From: an uncultured Dokdonia sp.
Lineage (GTDB): Bacteria; Bacteroidota; Bacteroidia; Flavobacteriales; Flavobacteriaceae
Direction of reading: 5' to 3'
NCBI GenBank assembly: GCA_947503305.1
Contig: CANNDF010000001.1
Span: 1,116,001-1,180,000, forward strand
DNA length: 64,000 nucleotides
In this document: piece after piece, positions 1-6,898 of the stretch
How the letters are laid out: each line of letters starts with the position of its first letter
Numbering within the stretch: position 1 is the stretch's first letter
Translations under genes and position numbers: made by a program
Notes under the pieces: model-generated
Told to the model about the DNA's origin: nothing
Databases searched by the model: none
What the model saw: the letters and a program-made list of their open reading frames with translations, nothing else

Positions 1-1
1 A

Positions 2-1108
2 ATAGGTATTAAAGTGCTTTTAGGGGATTTTTATACAGATAAAGCTAGATTACTAGCAGATTTAGTAGATCAATACGCTGCTAGTGAAGTACGATTGACC
101 TTACGTCAAAACATAATGATTCCTTATGTGAAAGTAGCACTACTACCTTTCTTTTATCAAGAATTAAAGAAACTTGGATTTACGGAAGTAGGATACAATA
201 AAGCAGTAGACATTACGGCATGTCCGGGGACAGATACCTGTAATTTGGGGATTGCTAGCAGTACAGGAATTGCCGAAGAATTAGAACGTATATTAAAAAC
301 AGAATATCCACAGTATTTAGAAGATCAAGATTTAGTCATCAAAATAAGCGGATGTATGAATGCGTGTGGGCAACACAATATGGCAAATATTGGCTTTCAA
401 GGAATGTCCGTGCGTACAAAAGATAAACTGACAGCACCAGCTCTACAAGTATTATTAGGAGGAGGGAATAATGGAAATGGACAAGGGGTATTTGCAGATA
501 AAGTAGTAAAAGTACCTAGTAGAAGAGGGCCAGAAGCGCTACGTAGAATTTTAAATGACTTTGAAGTAAAAGGGAACGGAAACACATTTCAAGAGTATTA
601 TGCTAGACAAGGAGAAAAGTATTTCTACGAACTCTTAACCGATCTTTCTAGTGTTGATAATCTCACTCAAGAAGACTTTATCGATTGGGGAGAAGAAGAA
701 AAATATGTAAAAGCAATTGGCGTAGGCGAATGTGCAGGTGTAGTGATTGACCTCATTGAGACACTCTTTTTAGAGTGTGAAGAGAAGATCGAAAACGCAA
801 CACAGGCTTTGCAAAATAAAGTGTACTCTAATGCTATTTATTATGCCTATAGCTCACTGATAAATGCTGCCAAAGCAATTTTGATTTCAGATAAGCAACG
901 TACCAATACCCAAGCAAGTATTGTGAGACAGTTTGATGAATTGTATGTAGATACAGAGAAAATAGTATTAGGAACTTCCTTTAGTGATTTGATATATCAG
1001 ATTCAAGAATATGCTCCAAGTCAGGAGTTTGCAACGAGTTATATTAAAAACGCAGCACAATTTCTGCAAAAAACAAGAGCATACCGAGTTGCAGAACTGG
1101 TATCATAG
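2..1108 (+). CDS. Nitrite/sulfite reductase, C-terminal part, with HEPN-like tail (5' end outside window)
   Basis: The frame is open from base 2, so the N-terminal half lies upstream; the GTG at 14 is internal. The visible part carries the siroheme/4Fe-4S ligands of the ferredoxin-type nitrite/sulfite reductase family: C-x5-C (CPGTDTC) about 70 residues after that GTG and C-x3-C (SGCMNACGQ) about 114 after it. The last ~120 residues are helical and match the HEPN pattern (YSNAIYYAYSSLINAAKAIL), but I see no RxxxxH nuclease motif, so this tail is probably not an RNase. Role inferred: six-electron reduction of sulfite to sulfide, because cobA, the siroheme gene, ferredoxin and cysE/cysM follow on the same strand. 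Confidence 0.85.
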   Translation: MGIKVLLGDFYTDKARLLADLVDQYAASEVRLTLRQNIMIPYVKVALLPFFYQELKKLGFTEVGYNKAVDITACPGTDTCNLGIASSTGIAEELERILKTEYPQYLEDQDLVIKISGCMNACGQHNMANIGFQGMSVRTKDKLTAPALQVLLGGGNNGNGQGVFADKVVKVPSRRGPEALRRILNDFEVKGNGNTFQEYYARQGEKYFYELLTDLSSVDNLTQEDFIDWGEEEKYVKAIGVGECAGVVIDLIETLFLECEEKIENATQALQNKVYSNAIYYAYSSLINAAKAILISDKQRTNTQASIVRQFDELYVDTEKIVLGTSFSDLIYQIQEYAPSQEFATSYIKNAAQFLQKTRAYRVAELVS

Positions 1109-1114
1109 ATAAAA

Positions 1115-1897
1115 ATGAAAACAGCAAAATTAACCGTAGTTGGAGCAGGTCCAGGAGATCCTGATTTAATTACCCTCAAGGCTATTAAAACACTAGCGAC
1201 GGCAGATGTGGTGTTATATGATGCGCTTGTAAATCCTGTGTTGTTAGATTATGCCCCTACTGCCGAAAAGATCTTTGTCGGTAAGCGTAAAGGGTGCTAT
1301 TCGTATCAGCAAGAACAGATTAATAAATTGATTATTAGTAGAGCGTTTAGTCATGGTCATGTGGTACGCTTAAAGGGCGGTGATCCTTTTATTTTTGGAC
1401 GGGGAGCAGAAGAGCTCGATGTTGTAAATGAACATGCCATTGAAACAGCAATGGTTCCTGGTATTTCCTCTGCATTAGCAGTGCCGGCGTATCAAGGAAT
1501 TCCATTAACTAAGCGTGGAAGTGCAGAGAGTTTTTGGGTGATTACAGGAACGACAAAGTCTCATAAAATGTCTACAGATATTGCCTTGGCAGCACAATCT
1601 AATGCTACGGTTGCGATCCTGATGGGGATGAGTAAATTGGGTGAGATTGTATCCGCTTTCGCGAAAGCAGGTAAAGAAAAAACACCAGTTGCCATCATTC
1701 AAAATGGAACACGTGATGATGAGAAAACAGGATTTGGAACTATTGAAACTATTGAAACGATAGTTGCAGAAAAAGAACTTTCATCACCAGCTATTATTGT
1801 GATCGGAAAAGTAGTTGAAAATAGAAGTGTCTTATCTGCCAGTATCGCTAGCATTCAAGAAATAGAGTACACACAAAAACAGTTACGTTATGCATAG
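1115..1897 (+). CDS. cobA: Uroporphyrinogen-III C-methyltransferase
   Basis: SAM-dependent enzyme that methylates uroporphyrinogen III twice to give precorrin-2, the first step to siroheme. It shows the tetrapyrrole methylase motifs: VVGAGPGDPDLIT near residues 8-20, VRLKGGDPFIFGRGAEE near 84-100 and VPGISSALAVPAYQGIPLT near 118-136. At 260 residues it is the single-domain form, not the CysG fusion. It starts 6 bases after the sulfite reductase stop and overlaps the next gene by 8 bases. One genome palindrome lies inside it, read as AFAKA. A short in-frame duplication gives TIETIETI near residue 210. Confidence 0.93.
   Translation: MKTAKLTVVGAGPGDPDLITLKAIKTLATADVVLYDALVNPVLLDYAPTAEKIFVGKRKGCYSYQQEQINKLIISRAFSHGHVVRLKGGDPFIFGRGAEELDVVNEHAIETAMVPGISSALAVPAYQGIPLTKRGSAESFWVITGTTKSHKMSTDIALAAQSNATVAILMGMSKLGEIVSAFAKAGKEKTPVAIIQNGTRDDEKTGFGTIETIETIVAEKELSSPAIIVIGKVVENRSVLSASIASIQEIEYTQKQLRYA
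1655..1668. repeat. Genome palindrome GCTTTCGCGAAAGC, inside cobA
   Basis: Exact 14-bp copy within cobA, read in frame as AFAKA in a surface-like stretch between conserved motifs. Confidence 0.9.
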
Positions 1898-2504
1898 TGT
1901 TCAATTAGCTCCGATAGGAGAACAGCGTAATACTTTGTATCCTGTATTTCTAAAAGTAAGGAATCTTCATGTGCTTATTGTAGGAGGAGGTAATGTAGCC
2001 GAAGAAAAACTACGTTTCTTATTAAAATCAAGCCCAGATGCAAAAGTGACGATGATTTCCCCAATGTATCGAGGAGAAACGATCAAACTTGCAAAAGAGC
2101 ATCAAGTAACAATGTTACACGGGAAGTATAAAAAGAAATTCCTGAAAGGAAAACATATTGTGATCGCTACCACAGATAAACCAAAGGTTAATGTCAAAGT
2201 ATACAACCATTGTAGAAGGAAAGATAAATTGGTAAATGTAGCAGATAATCCGCCGTATTGTGATTTTTATATGGGAGGGATAGTAACCAAAGGACATGTA
2301 AAAGTAGCCATTTCTACGAATGGGAAATCACCGACAACAGCCAAACGATTACGTCAGTTTTTTGAGGAAGTTATTCCAGAAAATATAGATGCCTTAGTGC
2401 AAAATTTAAATGAATATAGAAAAACGATTAAAGGTGATTTTGAAGAAAAAGTAGAAACCTTAAATGAGTTTACAAAAGGATTAATAGAAAAAAAAGAAGC
2501 TTAA
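1890..2504 (+). CDS. Precorrin-2 dehydrogenase / sirohydrochlorin ferrochelatase (Met8/CysG N-terminal type)
   Basis: Converts precorrin-2 to sirohydrochlorin with NAD+ and inserts iron to form siroheme, the sulfite reductase cofactor. The Rossmann motif VLIVGGGNVAEEKL is near residues 28-41, followed by an ATTDKPKVN segment and NVADNPPYCDFYMGG, typical of this family. At 204 residues it is the stand-alone Met8-like form, which pairs with the separate cobA just upstream. The ATG lies 8 bases before the cobA stop, suggesting translational coupling. Confidence 0.9.
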   Translation: MHSVQLAPIGEQRNTLYPVFLKVRNLHVLIVGGGNVAEEKLRFLLKSSPDAKVTMISPMYRGETIKLAKEHQVTMLHGKYKKKFLKGKHIVIATTDKPKVNVKVYNHCRRKDKLVNVADNPPYCDFYMGGIVTKGHVKVAISTNGKSPTTAKRLRQFFEEVIPENIDALVQNLNEYRKTIKGDFEEKVETLNEFTKGLIEKKEA

Positions 2505-2509
2505 AAGAA

Positions 2510-3565
2510 ATGATTACAACAGATATATTAATAATTGGAGCTGGTCCTACTGGACTATTTACTGTTTTTGAAGCGGGACTATTAAAACTAAAATGCCACC
2601 TTATAGATGCATTGCCTATTCCTGGAGGGCAATGTGCAGAGATTTATCCTAAAAAACCTATCTATGATATCCCTGGTTTTCCAGATGTATTAGCAGGTGA
2701 TTTAGTAGATAATCTAATGAAACAAATTGAGCCTTTTGAGCCAACATTTACCTTAGGAGAACGAGCAGAAACCATTACAAAATTAGAAGATGGGTCTTTT
2801 ATTGTCACTACAAATAAAGGGACAAAACACCATGCTCCTATCGTTGCTATTGCTGGTGGGTTAGGAAGTTTTGAACCTCGTAAACCACAATTAGAAGAGC
2901 TTTCTAAATTTGAAGATAAAGGGGTAGAATATATTATTAAAGACCCAGAAATATATCGTGATAAAAGAGTGGTTATTGCAGGTGGAGGAGATTCGGCATT
3001 GGATTGGAGTATTTTCTTGGCAGATGTAGCTAGAGAGGTTACTTTAGTACATAGACGTAACGAATTTAGAGGAGCTTTAGATTCTGTAGAGAAAGTACAG
3101 GAATTAAAAAATCTAGGTAAGATTAACTTAATCACTCCTGCAGAAGTAAAAGGAATTCTTGGAGAAGATCATGTAACAGGAGTTGCCATTGAGAAGAAAG
3201 GAGAAGATCCGTTTATTATAGATACAGATCATTTTATTCCATTATTTGGGCTTTCGCCAAAATTAGGCCCTATTGGAGACTGGGGGCTTGAGATAGAAAA
3301 AAATGCGATCAAAGTAGATAACACATTAGACTATCAAACCAATATTCCTGGAATATATGCCATAGGTGATGTCAATACATATCCAGGGAAATTAAAATTA
3401 ATTCTCTGCGGTTTCCACGAAGCTACCTTAATGTGTCAAAGTGCGTATAAACGTATTTTTCCAGATAAAAGATACGTGATGAAGTACACTACAGTGGGAG
3501 GTGTAGAAGGTTTTGATGGTACAAAAAAAGAAGCACCAAAAGCAATTGTAAAAGCTATTGTCTAA
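2510..3565 (+). CDS. Ferredoxin--NADP+ reductase, thioredoxin-reductase-like (type 2)
   Basis: FAD/NAD(P)H oxidoreductase of 351 residues. It has an N-terminal FAD motif IIGAGPTGLFTVFEAG (about 6-21), an NAD(P)H motif VVIAGGGDSALDW (about 152-164) and a C-terminal FAD motif GIYAIGDVNTYPGKLKLI. The CxxC of true thioredoxin reductases is missing, as expected for the YumC-type ferredoxin reductase. It lies 5 bases after the siroheme gene and 9 before a ferredoxin gene. I infer that the pair passes electrons from NADPH to the upstream sulfite reductase. Confidence 0.85.
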   Translation: MITTDILIIGAGPTGLFTVFEAGLLKLKCHLIDALPIPGGQCAEIYPKKPIYDIPGFPDVLAGDLVDNLMKQIEPFEPTFTLGERAETITKLEDGSFIVTTNKGTKHHAPIVAIAGGLGSFEPRKPQLEELSKFEDKGVEYIIKDPEIYRDKRVVIAGGGDSALDWSIFLADVAREVTLVHRRNEFRGALDSVEKVQELKNLGKINLITPAEVKGILGEDHVTGVAIEKKGEDPFIIDTDHFIPLFGLSPKLGPIGDWGLEIEKNAIKVDNTLDYQTNIPGIYAIGDVNTYPGKLKLILCGFHEATLMCQSAYKRIFPDKRYVMKYTTVGGVEGFDGTKKEAPKAIVKAIV

Positions 3566-3574
3566 GTACTATAT

Positions 3575-3904
3575 ATGCAAGATGTAAGTATATATATTAC
3601 AGATAGGGAAGGTGCACAGCATGAAGTACTGGCACCTACAGATATGGCAATGAATTTAATGGAAGTAGTGCGTTCCTATGAATTGGCGCCAGAAGGTACA
3701 ATAGGTGTTTGTGGAGGTATGGCCATGTGTGCTTCCTGCCAATGTTATATCACATCAGATCATCAATTAAATGCTAAGGAGTATGATGAAGATGCCATGC
3801 TTTCAGAAGCATTCTATGTGCGAGATAATAGTAGGTTAAGTTGTCAGATACCTATAACAGAAGATCTTCACGGATTAGAAATAACATTAGCTCAAGAAGT
3901 ATAA
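3575..3904 (+). CDS. 2Fe-2S ferredoxin, adrenodoxin type
   Basis: Small soluble electron carrier of 109 residues. The cluster ligands read C46-x5-C52-x2-C55 and a distal C90 (SRLSCQIPI), the pattern of vertebrate/ISC-type ferredoxins. An extra cysteine at 57 is probably not a ligand. It lies directly after the ferredoxin reductase gene and before cysE, so its likely partner is the sulfite reductase of this operon. Confidence 0.88.
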   Translation: MQDVSIYITDREGAQHEVLAPTDMAMNLMEVVRSYELAPEGTIGVCGGMAMCASCQCYITSDHQLNAKEYDEDAMLSEAFYVRDNSRLSCQIPITEDLHGLEITLAQEV

Positions 3905-3926
3905 CATTGCTATAATTAATATAAAA

Positions 3927-4673
3927 ATGATACATAACTGGCCTTTGCGACTCAAGTGTAAAGTAGAAGGATTTACAAAAGAACTATTTTATAGTTTATA
4001 TGAGATTACAAATAGTAAGAGTGATCAATCTCAGAAAATAAAAGAACAATTTGTAGAAATTCTAGCGCATCTGGGAGTAACAGATGCAGATAGTACATGG
4101 GATGCTTTTAGAGAGCAATTTCCTAAAATCCAGCAAAAATTAGAGAAAGACGCTCAAGCCGCTTTTGATAAAGATCCTGCCGCTTCTAGTATTAAAGAAA
4201 TCTACCTTGCGTACCCAGGTTTCTATGCAATAGCTATATATAGAATGAGTCATGTATTACTTAACATGGGGGTACAGATTTTACCTCGTATGATGAGTGA
4301 GTATACTCATGGAATTACAGGGACAGATATTCACCCAGGAGCACAGATAGGAGAATCCTTTTTTATTGATCATGCTACTGGAATTGTAATTGGACAGACA
4401 TCTATCATTAAAAATAATGTTTCCATTTATCAAGGAGTAACTCTAGGAAGTGTACAGGTAAGTAAAGAACTGGCAAATGTAAAGCGACATCCTACGATTG
4501 AAGATAATGTAACAATATATGCAAATGCAACAATCTTAGGAGGTGATATTACGATAGGGAAGAATAGTATTATAGGAGCCAATGTTTGGATTACAGAATC
4601 TATTCCACCTAATACTATTGTAAACCATCAGGGATCTATAAAAACTAAAATAAGAAATAGATATGCAAGTTAA
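3927..4673 (+). CDS. Serine O-acetyltransferase (CysE/EpsC type)
   Basis: Makes O-acetylserine from serine and acetyl-CoA, the acceptor for sulfide. The protein has 248 residues: a helical N-terminal half, then left-handed beta-helix hexapeptide repeats from about residue 130 to 235 (GTDIHPGAQIGESFFIDHATGIVIG, IGKNSIIGANVWI; the first is given in overlapping pieces of the family pattern). The histidine in FFIDHATG matches the catalytic position. Its last 11 bases overlap the cysteine synthase gene, so the two are very likely co-translated. Confidence 0.9.
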   Translation: MIHNWPLRLKCKVEGFTKELFYSLYEITNSKSDQSQKIKEQFVEILAHLGVTDADSTWDAFREQFPKIQQKLEKDAQAAFDKDPAASSIKEIYLAYPGFYAIAIYRMSHVLLNMGVQILPRMMSEYTHGITGTDIHPGAQIGESFFIDHATGIVIGQTSIIKNNVSIYQGVTLGSVQVSKELANVKRHPTIEDNVTIYANATILGGDITIGKNSIIGANVWITESIPPNTIVNHQGSIKTKIRNRYAS

Positions 4674-5556
4674 CCCAATAACGGGGCAAATAGGAAATAC
4701 GCCACTTATCGCTCCACAAAAGTTATTAAAAAAGGAAGGGGTACAGCTTTTTTTAAAGTTAGAAGGGAATAATCCTGGGGGAAGTGTAAAAGACAGAGCG
4801 GCGTTTAATATGATTTCAAAGGCACTTGAACGCGGTGATATAAAAAAAGGAGATCATCTTGTTGAAGCTACTAGTGGAAATACTGGAATTGCATTGGCTA
4901 TGGTAGCATCTGTACTAGATTTAAAAATTACATTAGTAATGCCGGAAACAGCAACGGGAGAACGGGTACAGACTATGGCTGCTTATGGAGCCGAGATTGT
5001 ACTTACAGGAGGAGATAGAGGTATCGAAGGAGCTAGGGATGTGGCAAATCAATACCGAGATGAAAAAGGATATTATATGTTGAATCAATTTGGTAATGAT
5101 GATAATTGGAAAGCACATTATGCAACGACAGGTCCAGAGATATGGAAAGATACCCAAGGTACAATAACTCATTTTGTATCTGCAATGGGAACCACAGGGA
5201 CTATTATGGGGACATCTACGTATCTAAAAGAAAAGAATCCAGAAATTACAATTGTAGGAGGACAACCCACGGAAGGTTCTAAAATTCCGGGAATAAGGAA
5301 GTGGTCTCCAGAATATGTGCCGAGTATATTTGATCGAAAGAAAGTAGATCAAGTGATAGAAGTCAGTCAGCAAGAAGCAACAGCAATGACGCAACGATTG
5401 GCAAGAGAAGAAGGTGTTTTTGCAGGAATGAGTAGTGGAGGTTCTGTGGCCGTAGCTTTAAAGGTAGCAGCACAAATAGAGAAAGGGGTTATTGTAGCAA
5501 TAATATGTGATAGAGGAGATCGATATTTGTCATCAAAAATCTACGATTTAAAATAA
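4663..5556 (+). CDS. cysM: Cysteine synthase (O-acetylserine sulfhydrylase, CysM type)
   Basis: PLP enzyme that joins sulfide with O-acetylserine to form cysteine. Lys43 in GGSVKDRAAF is the Schiff-base lysine. TSGNTGIALAM (about 69-79) binds the substrate carboxylate and SAMGTTGTIMGT (about 174-185) the PLP phosphate. At 297 residues it is close to E. coli CysM. It is the last gene of the sulfur operon; the 100 bases downstream are T-rich, without a clear hairpin. Confidence 0.92.
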   Translation: MQVNPITGQIGNTPLIAPQKLLKKEGVQLFLKLEGNNPGGSVKDRAAFNMISKALERGDIKKGDHLVEATSGNTGIALAMVASVLDLKITLVMPETATGERVQTMAAYGAEIVLTGGDRGIEGARDVANQYRDEKGYYMLNQFGNDDNWKAHYATTGPEIWKDTQGTITHFVSAMGTTGTIMGTSTYLKEKNPEITIVGGQPTEGSKIPGIRKWSPEYVPSIFDRKKVDQVIEVSQQEATAMTQRLAREEGVFAGMSSGGSVAVALKVAAQIEKGVIVAIICDRGDRYLSSKIYDLK

Positions 5557-5621
5557 TTATAGATTTTTTTTCTGTTTTTCTGTTTTTTTAAGATATAATT
5601 AGAAAATTTATCTAATAATGC

Positions 5622-5653
5622 TTGGATAATTCGTTTTTGTATTGCAATATTTG
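5622..5653 (+). promoter_or_regulatory. Possible promoter of the metH operon
   Basis: TTG at 5622-5624, a 21-base spacer, then AATATTTG at 5646-5653, one base off the Bacteroidota -7 consensus TAnnTTTG. Transcription from here would begin about 25 bases before the riboswitch P1 helix. The rest of the 346-base stretch 5557-5902 is T-rich sequence, the riboswitch, a small dyad TAGGTTTAAAACCTA at 5791-5805 and the metH leader. Confidence 0.4.
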
Positions 5654-5684
5654 CGATAGTAAAAGTTCAGTACATATTGAAAAA

Positions 5685-5783
5685 GTTATCAAGAAAGGTG
5701 GAGGGATTAGACCCAATGAAACCTTAGCAACCCTTTCCCTTGAAAGAAGGTGCTACATTCTATCCGTTTTAGGAATAGATAAC
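5685..5783 (+). promoter_or_regulatory. SAM-I (S-box) riboswitch
   Basis: The P1 helix is perfect over six pairs: GTTATC at 5685-5690 with GATAAC at 5778-5783. Inside it are the conserved S-box blocks: AAGAAAGGTGGAGGGA (5691-5706), CCCAATGAAACC (5712-5723), TTAGCAACC (5724-5732) and AAGGTGCTACATTC (5747-5760). S-box RNAs bind S-adenosylmethionine and switch methionine genes off when it is abundant. The position 120 bases before a split metH and metF fits. I do not see a clear intrinsic terminator after it, so control may act on translation. Confidence 0.93.
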
Positions 5784-5902
5784 ATAAACGTAGGTTTAAA
5801 ACCTATACTCTCTTGATATATAATTTTAGATGTAACCCTCAACGGGATGCATTTATAATTCTTTTTAGTAGTTCAGGCAAATAATGATTGACTAGAAAAG
5901 AA

Positions 5903-6898
5903 ATGAATACAGTATATAAAGCCCTTAAGGAACGCATTCTCGTATTGGATGGTGCGATGGGGACCATGTTACAAGCTTATAAATTTTCTGAAGAAGATTT
6001 TAGAGGAGAACGTTTTAAAGACTTCCATATTCCACTTAAAGGGAATAATGACTTGTTAAGTATTACACAGCCCCATGCAATTGCAGAAGTACATCGCAAA
6101 TACTTTGAAGCAGGAGCAGATATTGTCGAGACCAATACGTTTTCTGGAACTACCATTGCCATGGCAGATTATGAGTTGGAAGACATTGTCTATGAATTAA
6201 ATTACGCTTCTGCAAAAATTGCCAAAGAAGTCGCACAGTCTTTTACTCTAAAAGAGCCTCATAAACCACGTTTTGTAGCAGGCAGTATTGGCCCTACCAA
6301 CAAAACAGCAAGTATGTCTCCAGATGTCAATGACCCAGGATATCGTGCTATTTCTTTTGATGAATTACGTGTTGCCTATAAGCAACAAGTAGAAGCACTT
6401 ATAGATGGAGGTGTAGATATATTATTAGTAGAAACCGTCTTTGATACCTTAAATGCAAAGGCAGCTCTATTTGCTATAGAAGAAGTAAAAGAAGAACGTA
6501 ATAGTAATATTTCTGTAATGATTAGCGGGACCATTACAGATGCTTCTGGAAGAACATTATCAGGCCAAACTGCCGAAGCATTTTTAATATCTATTCAGCA
6601 TATTCCATTACTTTCTGTAGGGTTTAATTGCGCATTAGGAGCCAAACAATTACAACCGCATCTAGAAGCCATTGCTTCTAGAACACAGCTAGGGATATCT
6701 GCGCATCCCAATGCAGGATTACCTAATGCCTTTGGCGAATATGATGAAACACCCGAAGAAATGGCTGTTCAGATTAAGAATTATGTAGATAAAAATCTAG
6801 TAAATATCGTAGGAGGATGCTGTGGGACCACCCCAGCACATATCAAAGCCATTGCAAGTATTGTAGAAGGAGTAACCCCAAGATCCGTAACAATATGA
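5903..6898 (+). CDS. metH: Methionine synthase, homocysteine-binding part (split MetH, N-terminal unit)
   Basis: Homocysteine S-methyltransferase domain alone, 331 residues, corresponding to the first module of cobalamin-dependent MetH. It has [13 protein letters not shown] at the N terminus. The zinc-binding cysteines are in VGFNCALG and in [11 protein letters not shown] near the C terminus. I choose the ATG at 5903; an in-frame TTG at 5888 would add five residues. The stop overlaps the next start as ATGA, so the two halves are made together. Splitting of MetH here is, as I recall, usual in Bacteroidota and not a frameshift: each half has its own start and intact domain ends. Confidence 0.88.
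   Translation: MNTVYKALKERILVLDGAMGTMLQAYKFSEEDFRGERFKDFHIPLKGNNDLLSITQPHAIAEVHRKYFEAGADIVETNTFSGTTIAMADYELEDIVYELNYASAKIAKEVAQSFTLKEPHKPRFVAGSIGPTNKTASMSPDVNDPGYRAISFDELRVAYKQQVEALIDGGVDILLVETVFDTLNAKAALFAIEEVKEERNSNISVMISGTITDASGRTLSGQTAEAFLISIQHIPLLSVGFNCALGAKQLQPHLEAIASRTQLGISAHPNAGLPNAFGEYDETPEEMAVQIKNYVDKNLVNIVGGCCGTTPAHIKAIASIVEGVTPRSVTI

Noticed and set aside
2662-3135. Long minus-strand frame (157 codons) opposite the ferredoxin reductase gene
   Set aside because: Composition is typical of the antisense of a coding gene (Ser/Pro/Leu-rich), with no motif and no promoter.
5622-5816. Open frame of 64 codons before metH
   Set aside because: It starts at a TTG and runs straight through the SAM riboswitch aptamer; the RNA structure explains the conservation.
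6817-6894. Upstream extension of the second metH gene
   Set aside because: These codons lie inside the first metH gene in another frame; the ATG at 6895 has an ATGA overlap and gives the normal N terminus.
5888-6898. metH split as a frameshifted pseudogene
   Set aside because: Both parts end and begin at domain borders with an ATGA junction, and all cofactor motifs are intact.
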